Shown piece by piece: positions 44,498-53,203 of a stretch of 64,000 nt of DNA. Where the stretch lies: positions 372,001 through 436,000 of the forward strand of contig CAVRYN010000005.1 of the NCBI GenBank assembly GCA_963725505.1. The letters are read 5' to 3'. Each line of letters begins with the position of its first letter. The stretch's first letter is position 1. The notes below the pieces were generated by a model, which searched no databases, was not told the origin of the DNA, and saw only the letters and a list, made by a program, of their open reading frames with translations. The position numbers and the translations under genes are program-made. The stretch is from Udaeobacter sp963725505. GTDB taxonomy: Bacteria; Verrucomicrobiota; Verrucomicrobiia; Chthoniobacterales; UBA10450.

Positions 44498-45874
44498 TCA
44501 CAGTTCTATCTCCACTCCGGGCGTCGGCATAATCACCTCTGACTCGGGCAGCTCAGCTGACAAAGTCGCCCGCATCCACTCCACCGCCGGTGGATCGCCA
44601 TGCACGAGAACAATTTTGCGCGGCGAAACTTGTTTGGCGTACTCGACCAACGCTTCACGCGTCGCGTGTGCGCTGAATTGGAACTGTTCGATGTTGCAGC
44701 GAATGCGCTGGGCCGGTTTATCGGGATCTAACGCCACCTCGCCACCTGTGCCCGCGTCGCGTAGAACGCCGGCCGGTGACTCAGGATTGGCATAGCCCAC
44801 AAAAAAGATCGAATGCTGCGGGTTCTCGATGATTCGCCGGGCAAAAACGTTGGAGAGCGTTTTGGCAATCATCATCCCGCTGGAGAGAACGTACACACGT
44901 CCGCCGCGCACCGCGGAATCCCGCACGGTTTCGTCATTCAGGATAAACGGCGCCACTTCCCTCATAAGTTGCAAGCGCGGGAACTGCCGGCGCGTCACGC
45001 GCGCGCGCCGATCGTAGATATCGGTGAACTTCGAGCTAAGACCGCCAATATAAATTGGAAAATCGGGCAGGCGTCGTTCGCGGCGGAACTTGTACAGCAT
45101 TGCTAGGATCTCCTGCGTTTTGCCCAGCGCGAAGACCGGTATGAGAACGCACGCTCCGCGATCAAAAGCGCGCCCGAGCGCTTCCGCTAGCCGTCGCTCT
45201 TCACCGGTCCGCGTCCACCCCGCAGACTTCGCATGATCTCCTCGTGTGCATTCCATGATCAGGAGATCGATTTTCTCTTGCGGGAAAGCCGCCGCTTGCA
45301 TGATTGTTTGATCGTCGAAATTGACGTCGCCGGTGTAGAAAATGGTTTGGCCTTCGGCGCGCAGCAAAATTCCGGTTGAGCCGAGCACGTGTCCTGCCTC
45401 GAAAAACTCGAACGTGAGCGCGTCTTTTTCGCGCTGGGACGCGCGTTCGCCGGCAATGGAGATGCGTTGGCGCAAGGGGCACCATCGCCAGCGTTCCGAG
45501 GCCCTATCCGTTTCGCGATGTGTGAAAAGAGGATATGACATTTCTCCGATCTCCTCGCGTTGCCGCGTCATCACATTGACCGAGTTGTGCAAAAGCACGT
45601 TGCCGATCTCGGCGGTGGCCTCGGTCATGAAAACCCGCGCGCTTGGAAAGCGCCGCATTGCGACCGGCAACGTGCCGATGTGGTCCTGATGAGCATGCGA
45701 AATCAGGATTGCGTCGATCCCCCGATCGGCGATTACCTTGAAATGAGGCAGCGCATCTTCTCCGGTGTTCTTTGGATGCATGCCGCAATCGAGCACCAGC
45801 CGGTGACGGCCAATCTCAAGGTAGTACGAGTTCGCGCCGATCTCGGTGCGCCGGGTGAGATTAGTGAATTTCAA
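44498..45874 (-). CDS. Beta-CASP metallo-beta-lactamase RNase
   Basis: Likely RNA exo/endonuclease of the CPSF-like family. The zinc motif ISHAHQDHIGTLP (HxHxDH), EAGHVLGSTGILL and FYTGDVNFDD (the Asp ligand) belong to the core. The beta-CASP cap starts at IMECTRGD and has VFALGKTQEILAML, then the conserved S-S-G-M motif VYVLSSGMM, QFSAHATREALVEYAKQV and the C-terminal VHGDPPAVEWM. The GDH motif of many family members is present only loosely as TRGDHAK. 458 residues. Probably RNA processing or turnover. Confidence 0.9.
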   Translation of the reverse strand: MKFTNLTRRTEIGANSYYLEIGRHRLVLDCGMHPKNTGEDALPHFKVIADRGIDAILISHAHQDHIGTLPVAMRRFPSARVFMTEATAEIGNVLLHNSVNVMTRQREEIGEMSYPLFTHRETDRASERWRWCPLRQRISIAGERASQREKDALTFEFFEAGHVLGSTGILLRAEGQTIFYTGDVNFDDQTIMQAAAFPQEKIDLLIMECTRGDHAKSAGWTRTGEERRLAEALGRAFDRGACVLIPVFALGKTQEILAMLYKFRRERRLPDFPIYIGGLSSKFTDIYDRRARVTRRQFPRLQLMREVAPFILNDETVRDSAVRGGRVYVLSSGMMIAKTLSNVFARRIIENPQHSIFFVGYANPESPAGVLRDAGTGGEVALDPDKPAQRIRCNIEQFQFSAHATREALVEYAKQVSPRKIVLVHGDPPAVEWMRATLSAELPESEVIMPTPGVEIEL

Positions 45875-45877
45875 TTT

Positions 45878-46300
45878 CTACTCTTGCTCTTGCTCGTGCT
45901 CTTGCTCTCCGAGGCACGAATACGTGCCCGGCTCTTCACCAATTCTTAAACGCAGGCTGCTAATTAGACCCATCAGCATGGAAACAATTTCCAGGAGCTG
46001 TTGTTTTCCAGGAATGATGGCGGCGGTCTCGGTTAAGCGCTTCGCAACCAAAACATCAAGACACGCTGCGCATTCCAGCGCTGAACCGCGAGCAAAATCG
46101 AGAAACCGGCAACGATCGCGGATCGCGAACTTGCCGTTCCCCTCGGCAATATTGAGCGGAATGCTCGTGGACGCGCGATCAAGCTGGTCTTTAACCGCCG
46201 CTTTCGAATTGAGCTTCGCGAGCAGCTCGGTGGTCCACGTTATGAATTCGAGTGAAGCCTGATAAACGTTCAGCTTTTCGTGATCGAATTGCCGATTCAT
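45878..46300 (-). CDS. Four-helix-bundle protein (S23-like)
   Basis: About 140 residues. FDHEKLNVYQASLEFITWTTELLAKL, LDRASTSIPLNIAEGNGK and FLDFARGSALECAACLDVL are the signature of the four-helix-bundle family (TIGR02436), first known from 23S rRNA intervening sequences. Function is unknown. The C-terminal tail EQEHEQEQE is encoded by a GAGCAA-type microsatellite, and the inverse of that repeat lies just before the gene (46312-46338). It ends 3 nt from the beta-CASP gene start. Confidence 0.88.
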   Translation of the reverse strand: MNRQFDHEKLNVYQASLEFITWTTELLAKLNSKAAVKDQLDRASTSIPLNIAEGNGKFAIRDRCRFLDFARGSALECAACLDVLVAKRLTETAAIIPGKQQLLEIVSMLMGLISSLRLRIGEEPGTYSCLGEQEHEQEQE

Positions 46301-46311
46301 CCTGCCAGAAT

Positions 46312-46338
46312 GAGCAAGAGCAGGAGCAAGAGCAAGAG
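46312..46338. repeat. GAGCAA microsatellite, inverse of one at 45881-45907
   Basis: GAGCAAGAGCAGGAGCAAGAG-type units upstream of the four-helix-bundle gene. CTCTTGCTCTTGCTCGTGCT-type units occur, in the opposite sense, at its 3' end, so the gene lies between inverted low-complexity repeats about 430 nt apart. Confidence 0.75.
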
Positions 46339-46355
46339 TGCTTGCGCCTAACGCC

Positions 46356-47399
46356 CTACAAGATTTCTTCAAAAATCCGCAGCCAATTCCCGCGCAGGAT
46401 CTTTTCAATCTCCTCGTCGGGAAAACCGCGCTCGATGAGTTTGCGGGTCAAATTTCGCGCGTGCGAATGGTTCGTTAGGTCGGAAATGAAATGCGGCTTG
46501 GTCAACTTTGCAGCAAGCTCGGTCCGCACCTTCTCAGGCAATTGCTGGAAGAGATACTCACAAAAATCAAAACCAATGCCGACGCCGTCGATTCCGATCA
46601 AACCTCTTACGTGCTCGATGTGATCGATATAACGATCGAGCGTGCTCGTTTCGGTATCCGGACTGACGAGAATCGCGTTTACCCCGACAACGCCACCGCG
46701 CTGGCCGACGATCTTGATTTGGTCGTCGCTGATGTTGCGCTCGATGTCGTAAAACTTTCGTGCGTTGGTGTGCGAAACGATGAGCGGTTTACTCGTTAGC
46801 TCAACAATGTCCTCGAATCCCTTTGGATTGATATGCGCAAGATCAATCATGATACCGAGCCGCTCGCATTCGCGCACGACGTCGCGGCCAAAATTCGTTA
46901 GGCCGTCGCGCGGCGAACCGCTTGGCTTGAAAATCCCACCGCTGCCCGCGGCGTTACGGCGCGCATGCGTCAAACCAACCGATCGCAGGCCGAGCTCGTA
47001 AAAGGCGCGGAGCAAATTCAAATCTTCGCCTAACGGCTCAACGCCTTCCATGGTAATGACCAGCGCGATTTTGTTCGCGGCGCGAGCTTGCTCGATCTCG
47101 GCAAACGTTTTGCAAATCGCGAACCGATCCGTTTGCTCCACCTCGGCATACAGTCGTGCGACCTGATCGAGCGCGACACGCAAACCCATTTCCGGCAGAT
47201 AACGGTCCTCGACGTAAATTGCGACGCCGAGCACGCCGATATCGCCGGCTTCAAATTCTGGCAAAAAATGCGAGACGAGAACGCCAGGCCGATCACGCTT
47301 TTCGTACAAATCGATCAGCAGATCGAAGTGAAAATCGACAATCTCACCCGCGTGAAGCCGGTCGATTCGTTCTTCGATCGATTCTTTCGTAGCATTCAT
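46356..47399 (-). CDS. M19 membrane dipeptidase family protein
   Basis: Zinc-dependent renal-dipeptidase-like enzyme, about 347 residues from ATG 47399. Metal-site segments: IVDFHFDLLIDL (family HxD), ALVITMEGVEPLGEDLNLLRAFYELGLRSVGLTHARRN (metal Glu), GIMIDLAHINPKGFEDI, and PLIVSHTNARKF with the later GIGFDFCEYL. The first metal His is followed by F (HFD) as in the family. No signal peptide is seen, so it may be cytosolic. Substrate (dipeptide or related) is unknown. Confidence 0.88.
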   Translation of the reverse strand: MNATKESIEERIDRLHAGEIVDFHFDLLIDLYEKRDRPGVLVSHFLPEFEAGDIGVLGVAIYVEDRYLPEMGLRVALDQVARLYAEVEQTDRFAICKTFAEIEQARAANKIALVITMEGVEPLGEDLNLLRAFYELGLRSVGLTHARRNAAGSGGIFKPSGSPRDGLTNFGRDVVRECERLGIMIDLAHINPKGFEDIVELTSKPLIVSHTNARKFYDIERNISDDQIKIVGQRGGVVGVNAILVSPDTETSTLDRYIDHIEHVRGLIGIDGVGIGFDFCEYLFQQLPEKVRTELAAKLTKPHFISDLTNHSHARNLTRKLIERGFPDEEIEKILRGNWLRIFEEIL

Positions 47400-47401
47400 T
47401 C

Positions 47402-47442
47402 TATAGCGGCGGTCTGCGACCGCCGAATTTGTCAAGGCTACA
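47402..47442. repeat. TGTAG palindromic element, degenerate copy A9
   Basis: TATAGC then hairpin GGCGGTC-TGC-GACCGCC, then GGCTACA. Short copy with the second hairpin lost. It lies immediately upstream of the dipeptidase start. Confidence 0.7.
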
Positions 47443-47531
47443 GCGGGCAGACAGCGGATGTCACGAATAAGAACGGAGCCAGGTCCAATGTAGCGGCGTT
47501 CGCGACGGCGAATGCCTGTTGGTTGGCGAAT

Positions 47532-48506
47532 CTATTTGCTCAGCTCGAGCATGCGCAGAATTGGGATCTCCGCGCGTTTGCGCACCGGCTCGGGCAAAGT
47601 GATCTCCGGTTCCATGTTCAACAGCGCGTCGTAAGCTTTTTCCAACGTGTTCATCTTCATGAACCGGCATTCGCCGCAAAAGCAATTATCTGTCGGACCG
47701 GGAATGAACGTCTTGCCAGGGATTTCTTTGCGCAGCCGATGCAACAGACCGGCTTCGGTCACGACGATGATCTCGTGCGCTGGCGACTCCCTGCAAAAGG
47801 TCACCATCTTTTCGGTGGAACAAACTTCATCGGCCAGCATGCGCACTGCGTATGTGCATTCCGGATGCGCAACCACCGGCGCATCGGGATATTGTTCGCG
47901 GATTTTCCTGATGCTGCGCGCCGTGAACTCAACGTGCACGTAACATGTGCCCTGCCACAAATCCATCTTGCGTCCCGTACGTTCCATCACCCACGCGCCA
48001 AGATTTTGGTCTGGAACAAATAGGATGTTTCGATCAGCAGGCGCCGCGCGCACAATCTTGTCGGCATTGCCGCTGGTGCAAATCACATCGGCTAGCGCTT
48101 TCACACCGGCGCTGCAGTTGATATAGGCGATGACGTAATAATTTTTGTCGGCGTGCTCTTTCAAAAACGCTGCCAACTTTTCCGGCGGACACGATTCGGA
48201 AAGCGAGCAACCGGCGTCGAGGTCCGGCAAAATGACGCGCTTGGTCGGATTGATGATCTTGGCTGTTTCCGCCATGAAGTGGACGCCGCAAAACAAGATC
48301 ACGTCGGCATCGGTTTTCGCTGCCTGGTAACTCAAGCCCAGCGAGTCGCCGACGAAATCGGCAACGTCCTGCAATTCCGGCACCTGATAATTATGCGCGA
48401 GAATAACGGCGTTTCGCTTGTGCTTGAGCTCTTGAATTTCTTCCGCGCGATCGACGTCACTTCGCCGAATGGTTTCGTGAGCGAAATTAATCCCTGCGCT
48501 TACCAT
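47532..48506 (-). CDS. nadA: Quinolinate synthase A
   Basis: Makes quinolinate from iminoaspartate and DHAP using a [4Fe-4S] cluster, in NAD synthesis. Conserved AHNYQVPELQDVADFVGDSLGLS, FCGVHFMAETAKI, and PDLDAGCSLSESCP. Cluster cysteines are in YINCSAGVKALADVICTSGN, TYCVHVEF-region, HPECTYAV and NCFCGECRFMKMN. 324 residues, a normal length. The partner nadB is not in the window. Confidence 0.96.
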   Translation of the reverse strand: MVSAGINFAHETIRRSDVDRAEEIQELKHKRNAVILAHNYQVPELQDVADFVGDSLGLSYQAAKTDADVILFCGVHFMAETAKIINPTKRVILPDLDAGCSLSESCPPEKLAAFLKEHADKNYYVIAYINCSAGVKALADVICTSGNADKIVRAAPADRNILFVPDQNLGAWVMERTGRKMDLWQGTCYVHVEFTARSIRKIREQYPDAPVVAHPECTYAVRMLADEVCSTEKMVTFCRESPAHEIIVVTEAGLLHRLRKEIPGKTFIPGPTDNCFCGECRFMKMNTLEKAYDALLNMEPEITLPEPVRKRAEIPILRMLELSK

Positions 48507-48564
48507 CGGCTAATATCGCGGAAAACCATGGATTCTCAAATCTCACCGGGCACCACCTCCACGC

Positions 48565-48678
48565 GTGTCATCCCGAGTCGCGCAGACGGCGAGGGAGCCC
48601 ACATTTGCTCATCGGTTACGCAGAAAACTAGTGTAATCCATCAGCCATGTGAGGTTCTTCGCTCCACTCAGAATGACC
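48565..48678. repeat. GTCATCCCGAGTC repeat, family C copy
   Basis: Starts GTGTCATCCCGAGTCGCGCA and ends TTCTTCGCTCCACTCAGAATGACC; imperfect inverse ends. It occupies most of the gap between the nadA start and the aroE stop. Confidence 0.72.
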
Positions 48679-48721
48679 AGCATGTACTACCGGCTCGGGT
48701 TCATCAGCGCGTGCGATCGGG

Positions 48722-49663
48722 TCAAGCGCCCGTACCTAGTGCCGCGCGCATCGCTTCGATCGGCGCGTCGCGATTGAACCAAATGGAAAACGAGAGCGAA
48801 CCTTGATGTAGCAACATCGACAAGCCATTCACGCCATGCGCTCCAGCTTGCTGTGCTGCGCGAAGCAACGCCGTTTTCGATGATCCGTAAACGCAATCGA
48901 AGATCATGTGATGCGGCGCCAGCAAGCGGGCCGGAACAGGCGAGGGATCGCTAGGATTCATTCCGAGCGGCGTGGCATTTACTATGAGATCGATTTCTGC
49001 GAGTTGCGCGCGCAATGCTGTTTCATTCCACCCTATCGCTTCGAGGCGCGCCGCGGGACCGAGTACGCGCGCCCCGGTAAAGAATGGGTCTAACCCGTTC
49101 GCGAGCTTGCTTGCTTTTTCCAACGTGCGATTGACCAGAACAAGACGCTCACAATTTTCCAGCGCGCATTGCCAGGCGATGGCGCGCCCCGTTCCGCCGC
49201 CGGCACCAAGGATCAATACCCGCAGGTCGCGTAGATCGATCGAAAATTCACTGCGAATGGCGCGCAAGAATCCTTCACCGTCGGTATTTGAACCGACCAG
49301 TTCTTGATCACGAAGTCGAATCGTGTTTATGGCGCCGATTCGTCGCGCGGATTCATCCGCGTCATCAACTTGCGCGAGCGCCGCGAGCTTATGCGGGACG
49401 GTCAGGTTGATCCCAATAAAATCGAGTTTGCGCAAGAACAGCAGCGCAGATCTCAACTCATTCGCTCGAATATGAAAGCGTGCATACTGCATCTTGATCT
49501 CGCATGCGCGCAGTGCGGCATTTTGCATTTCCGGCGAAAGCGAATGCGCGACCGGATCGCCGAAAACGCCGAGACGAATGGGCGGGTCAATATCGCGCGC
49601 GACTTCCGACCACTTCTCGAAATCAGAAAGTGTGTAACGCTCGGTTGTTTGCATGTTCTTCAT
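48722..49663 (-). CDS. aroE: Shikimate dehydrogenase
   Basis: NADPH-dependent reduction of 3-dehydroshikimate for aromatic amino acids. LGVFGDPVAHSLSPEMQNAAL (shikimate-binding SLSP), INLTVPHK (catalytic Lys), GAINTIR and GSNTDGEGF (catalytic Asp). NADP fold: VLILGAGGGTGRAIA with VNRTLEKA. The end has GLSMLLHQGSLSFSIW. About 313 residues, with an N-terminal extension of some 28 residues beyond the usual start. ATG at 49663 abuts a family C repeat; ATG at 49654 is an alternative. Confidence 0.95.
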   Translation of the reverse strand: MKNMQTTERYTLSDFEKWSEVARDIDPPIRLGVFGDPVAHSLSPEMQNAALRACEIKMQYARFHIRANELRSALLFLRKLDFIGINLTVPHKLAALAQVDDADESARRIGAINTIRLRDQELVGSNTDGEGFLRAIRSEFSIDLRDLRVLILGAGGGTGRAIAWQCALENCERLVLVNRTLEKASKLANGLDPFFTGARVLGPAARLEAIGWNETALRAQLAEIDLIVNATPLGMNPSDPSPVPARLLAPHHMIFDCVYGSSKTALLRAAQQAGAHGVNGLSMLLHQGSLSFSIWFNRDAPIEAMRAALGTGA

Positions 49664-49770
49664 GTCATCCCGAACGGAGTGAGGGACCTCGCAAGACTAG
49701 ATGAGATGTTCTTCGTTATCAGCGTGCTCGAATCTTCATGGGTGAGGTCCTTCGTTTCACTCAGGATGAC
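49664..49770. repeat. GTCATCCCGAAC repeat, family C copy
   Basis: GTCATCCCGAACGGAGTGAG at the left and TTCGTTTCACTCAGGATGAC at the right are imperfect inverses; GAGGTCCTTCG and GAGGGACCTCG inside. It lies between the divergent aroE and glnS genes and must contain or neighbour their promoters. Confidence 0.78.
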
Positions 49771-49853
49771 ACCCACTGGGTGGACTTTAGCGCGGGACGT
49801 TCGCGACACCAAGTTGTCGATCTGCGTGTTCGCCGATAGCTTTGCTGGTTACA

Positions 49854-51529
49854 ATGAAGGCTGAAGCTCCCACACCTTCGGATTTTATTCGCGATATCGT
49901 CGCGGAGTACGTTCGCGCGGAAAAATACAAACAAATCCGCACTCGCTTCCCGCCCGAGCCGAATGGTTATCTGCACATCGGCCACGCGAAGTCGATCTGT
50001 CTCAACTTTGGGATCGCGCGCGAGTTCGGCGGCATTTGCAACATTCGCATGGACGATACCAATCCGACAAAGGAGGAAGCGGAATACGTCAATTCAATCA
50101 TGGCTGATGTGCATTGGTTAGTCGACGGCTGGGCAGACAAACAACTCGGCGGCGCGCCGTTCTACGCGTCGGATTATTTCGACCGGTTTTACGAGTATGC
50201 AGTGGAACTCATTCGCAAAGGCAAGGCGTACGTTGATGACATGACTCCCGAGGAAACGGACGAGTATCGCCGTCTCGGAAAGGAAAGTCCGCTTTCGCGA
50301 CCGCTCGGTTGATGAAAATCTCGATTTGTTTGCGCGAATGAAAGCGGGCGAGTTTCCCGATGGCGCACGGACATTGCGAGCAAAGATCGACGTCAACGCC
50401 GCGAACGTCTGGCTGCGCGATCCGGTGCTTTATCGGATCCGGCACGCATCGCATCATCGCACCGGCGACAAATGGTGCATTTATCCGATGTACGACTGGG
50501 CGCATACGCTCAGCGATTACATCGAAGGGATCACCCATTCGGTTTGCACCCTCGAGTTCGAAGTGCACCGGCCGCTTTACGATTGGATTCTCGACGCGCT
50601 CGAATTGCCGGAGCCGCGCCCGCATCAATACGAATTTGCGCGGCTCAATCTCACGTACTCGGTCATCAGCAAGCGCAAATTGATCCAGCTCGTGAACGAG
50701 AAACTCGTGAACGGGTGGGACGACCCGCGCATGGTCACGATTTCCGGATTGCGCCGGCGCGGCGTCACTCCAAGCGCGTTGCGAACATTCGCTTACAACA
50801 TCGGTATCACGAAGTACCCGAGCATGACCGACATGGCCCTGCTCGAACACACCATGCGCGATGAGTTTAATCGCACCGCCACGCGCCGGCTTGCCGTGCT
50901 GCGGCCGATCAAAGTTGTGCTGACGAATTATCCCGAGGGAAAAACCGAAGAGCTCGATGCGATTAATAATCCCGAAGATCCGAATGCCGGAACGCGCAAG
51001 ATTCCATTTGGTCGCGAGCTTTACATCGAGCGTGACGATTTCATGGAAACGCCGCCGCCGAAATATTTTCGGCTGCGTCCGGGTGGTGAAGTGCGGTTGA
51101 AATACGCATACATCATCAAGTGCGATGAAGTGGTGAAAGATGCGACCGGCAACGTGACCGAGCTTCGGTGCACTGTTGATCTGGAAAGCAAATCAGGCGG
51201 GCTGACTGCGGGTCGCAAAGTGAAAGGAACCATTCACTGGGTAAGTGCCGCGCACGCGATCGATGCCGAAGTGCGATTGTATGATCGGCTCTTCACTGTT
51301 CCCGAGCCCGATGCGATCTGGCGATTTCAAATCATTCATCAATCCCAATTCGCTGGAAGTGGTGAATGCGAAATGCGAACCCGCGCTTGCGGAGGCGCGG
51401 CCCGAAGAACGTTATCAATTCGAGCGGCTCGGCTATTTCGCGCTCGATCCGGATTCCACACCTAAAAAACAAATCTGGAATAGGACTGTTACACTAAGAG
51501 ACACGTGGGCGAAGGAGGCGAAGAAATAA
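49854..51529 (+). CDS. glnS: Glutaminyl-tRNA synthetase, frameshifted
   Basis: Charges tRNA-Gln directly. The N-terminal part has the class I signature PPEPNGYLHIGHAKSICLNFGIA and the acidic-specific NIRMDDTNPTKEEAEYV. The middle part has KWCIYPMYDWAHTLSDYIEGITHSVCTLEFE, typical of GlnRS, and ISKRKLIQLV as the KMSKS-type loop. The C-terminal anticodon-binding domain is INPNSLEVVNAKCEPALAEA, RYQFERLGYFALDPDSTP. Frames change near 50300 and near 51320; the restored sequence reads RFRDRSVDENLDLFARM at the first. Length joined about 558 residues. Essential, so indels are probably sequencing errors. Confidence 0.93.
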
Positions 51530-51534
51530 TTTGC

Positions 51535-51652
51535 GTGTCATCCTGAGTCGCGCAGACGACGAAGGATCTCTCGCTGGGTGATAGATCACACACCGCAGCT
51601 CGGGTGAGCTTTCGAGCTTTTGAGAGATCCCTCGCTTCGCTCGGGATGACAC
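51535..51652. repeat. GTCATCCTGAGTC repeat, family C copy
   Basis: GTGTCATCCTGAGTCGCGCA to CGCTTCGCTCGGGATGACAC, with GGTGATAGATCACAC inside, as in the copy at 44323-44430. It separates the convergent glnS and gltX ends. Confidence 0.8.
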
Positions 51653-51655
51653 ACG

Positions 51656-52981
51656 TTAGAACGTGGAAAGCGCGCGATCGATGCGCGCGAGCACTTTTTC
51701 TTTTCCGAGAACTTCCAGCAGATGATAAAGGCTCGGTCCCACATTGCTGCTCGTCACGGCGAGACGAGTGGGATGAACGATCGCGCCGACTTTGACGCCG
51801 AGCTTTGCCGCTGTGCTTTTCAGTGTCGCCTCGATTTCAGCAGGGTCGAATTTTTCAAGCGCGCTTAATGCGTCGCGAACCGCTTTTAGCCGTGGCTTGT
51901 TTTCAGCGGTGAAGTGTTTCGTTACGCCTTGCGGTTCGTAATCGAGATCATCGGTGAAATAGAACCCGCAATAAGCAGGTAGTTCGTCGAATGTGTTGAT
52001 CTTGCCTTTGCAGGTTTCCAGCGCCGCGCGGACGTACGTCTCCGGAAAGGTCTCGATCTTCACCCCGCTCGACTTCAGTCTCGCCACAGCCAGATCGTAA
52101 AACTCGGAATCGCTGAGATCGCGCGCATACTCGCCATTCAGCCAATGCAATTTGTCGGGATCGAACGTCGCCGAGCTGCGCCCAATGTTTTCCAAATCGA
52201 AAATCCGGACGACTTCCTCAAGATCGATCTTCTCGCGGTTGTCCTTGGGCGACCAGCCGAGCAGACAGAGGTAATTGCGCACTGCTGCAGGGAGATAACC
52301 GCGCCGGATGTAATACTCCACGCGCGCGCCTTCGTCGCGCTTGCTCATCTTCGATCCATCGCGGTTGAGGATGAGCGGGATGTGCGCGTAGTGCGGCGGC
52401 GTCGCGCCGAGCGCGCGAAAAATCTCGATGTGCTTTGGCGTATTGGAAAGATGATCTTCCCCCCGGATCACGTGCGAGATTTTCATTTCGAGGTCGTCGA
52501 TCACATTTACGAAATGAAAAATCCATGAGCCGTCCGGGCGCCGAATGGTCATGTCGGGATGCGTTGCCGGATTGCTGAGATCGAAATCGATTTTCCCGCA
52601 CACAATGTCGTCAACGACGACGTGCTCGCGCGGCGAACGAAATCGCATCGCGCCTTCGTCCTCGAAAATGTGACCGGCGTCCTGAAGTTTTTTCAGATAG
52701 CGTTCGTAAAGTTCGGTGCGCTCACTTTGCAAATAAGGCCCGAAATCGCCGCCGACATGCGGGCCTTCATCCCAATTGAGTCCCAGCCATTCTAGCCCTT
52801 CGTAAATGGCTGCCATCGCTTCCTCGGTGTTTCGCTTGATATCGGTGTCTTCGATGCGCAGCACGAATTTCCCGTCGTGATGCCGCGCAAAAAGCCAGTT
52901 GAATAGCGCGGTGCGCGCGCCGCCGATGTGCAGATAACCGGTGGGCGAGGGGGCGAAACGGACGCGGACTTCAGAAGGCAT
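51656..52981 (-). CDS. gltX: Glutamyl-tRNA synthetase
   Basis: Charges tRNA-Glu. VRVRFAPSPTGYLHIGGARTALFNWLFA carries the HIGH-type motif (HIGG). LRIEDTDIKRNTEEAM; the EDHLSNTPKHIEIFRALG segment; and KMSKRDEGARVEYY as the KMSKS loop (SKMSKR). The C-terminal helical anticodon domain is present (GVKVGAIVHPTRLAVTSSNVGPSLYHLLEVLGKEKVLARI). 441 residues, slightly short. Since a separate GlnRS gene exists, this is probably discriminating; no gatCAB genes are visible. Convergent with glnS. Confidence 0.96.
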   Translation of the reverse strand: MPSEVRVRFAPSPTGYLHIGGARTALFNWLFARHHDGKFVLRIEDTDIKRNTEEAMAAIYEGLEWLGLNWDEGPHVGGDFGPYLQSERTELYERYLKKLQDAGHIFEDEGAMRFRSPREHVVVDDIVCGKIDFDLSNPATHPDMTIRRPDGSWIFHFVNVIDDLEMKISHVIRGEDHLSNTPKHIEIFRALGATPPHYAHIPLILNRDGSKMSKRDEGARVEYYIRRGYLPAAVRNYLCLLGWSPKDNREKIDLEEVVRIFDLENIGRSSATFDPDKLHWLNGEYARDLSDSEFYDLAVARLKSSGVKIETFPETYVRAALETCKGKINTFDELPAYCGFYFTDDLDYEPQGVTKHFTAENKPRLKAVRDALSALEKFDPAEIEATLKSTAAKLGVKVGAIVHPTRLAVTSSNVGPSLYHLLEVLGKEKVLARIDRALSTF

Positions 52982-52985
52982 TAGC

Positions 52986-53061
52986 TGTCATCCTGAGCGA
53001 AAGCGAAGGATCTCGCAAATTTTCGATTGCATGTGAGGTCCCTCGCTACGCTCGGGATGAC
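52986..53061. repeat. GTCATCCTGAGC repeat, family C copy
   Basis: GTCATCCTGAGCGAAAGCGA at one end and TCGCTACGCTCGGGATGACA at the other. It directly follows the gltX start on the left and is followed by a second repeat type, CTTCGCCAAGGCTTCGGCTTGG, at 53075-53100. Confidence 0.8.
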
Positions 53062-53118
53062 AAGCTTCTTACACGCTTCGCCAAGGCTTCGGCTTGGCAA
53101 GCGGATTTTCACGGATGC

Positions 53119-53201
53119 TGTAGCCGCTTCGCTGTGCGAAGCGCGGCGCTGAGGTGTTTGAATCCCGTGGGCGTCGCGTCGTCTCACAGGACGCGGCTAC
53201 A
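53119..53201. repeat. TGTAG palindromic element, copy A10
   Basis: TGTAGCC to GGCTACA. Hairpin 1 GCTTCGC-TGT-GCGAAGC matches A5 exactly; hairpin 2 around loop ACA is imperfect. It ends 2 nt before the tilS stop codon, so it may act in 3'-end formation for tilS. Confidence 0.85.
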
Positions 53202-53203
53202 GC

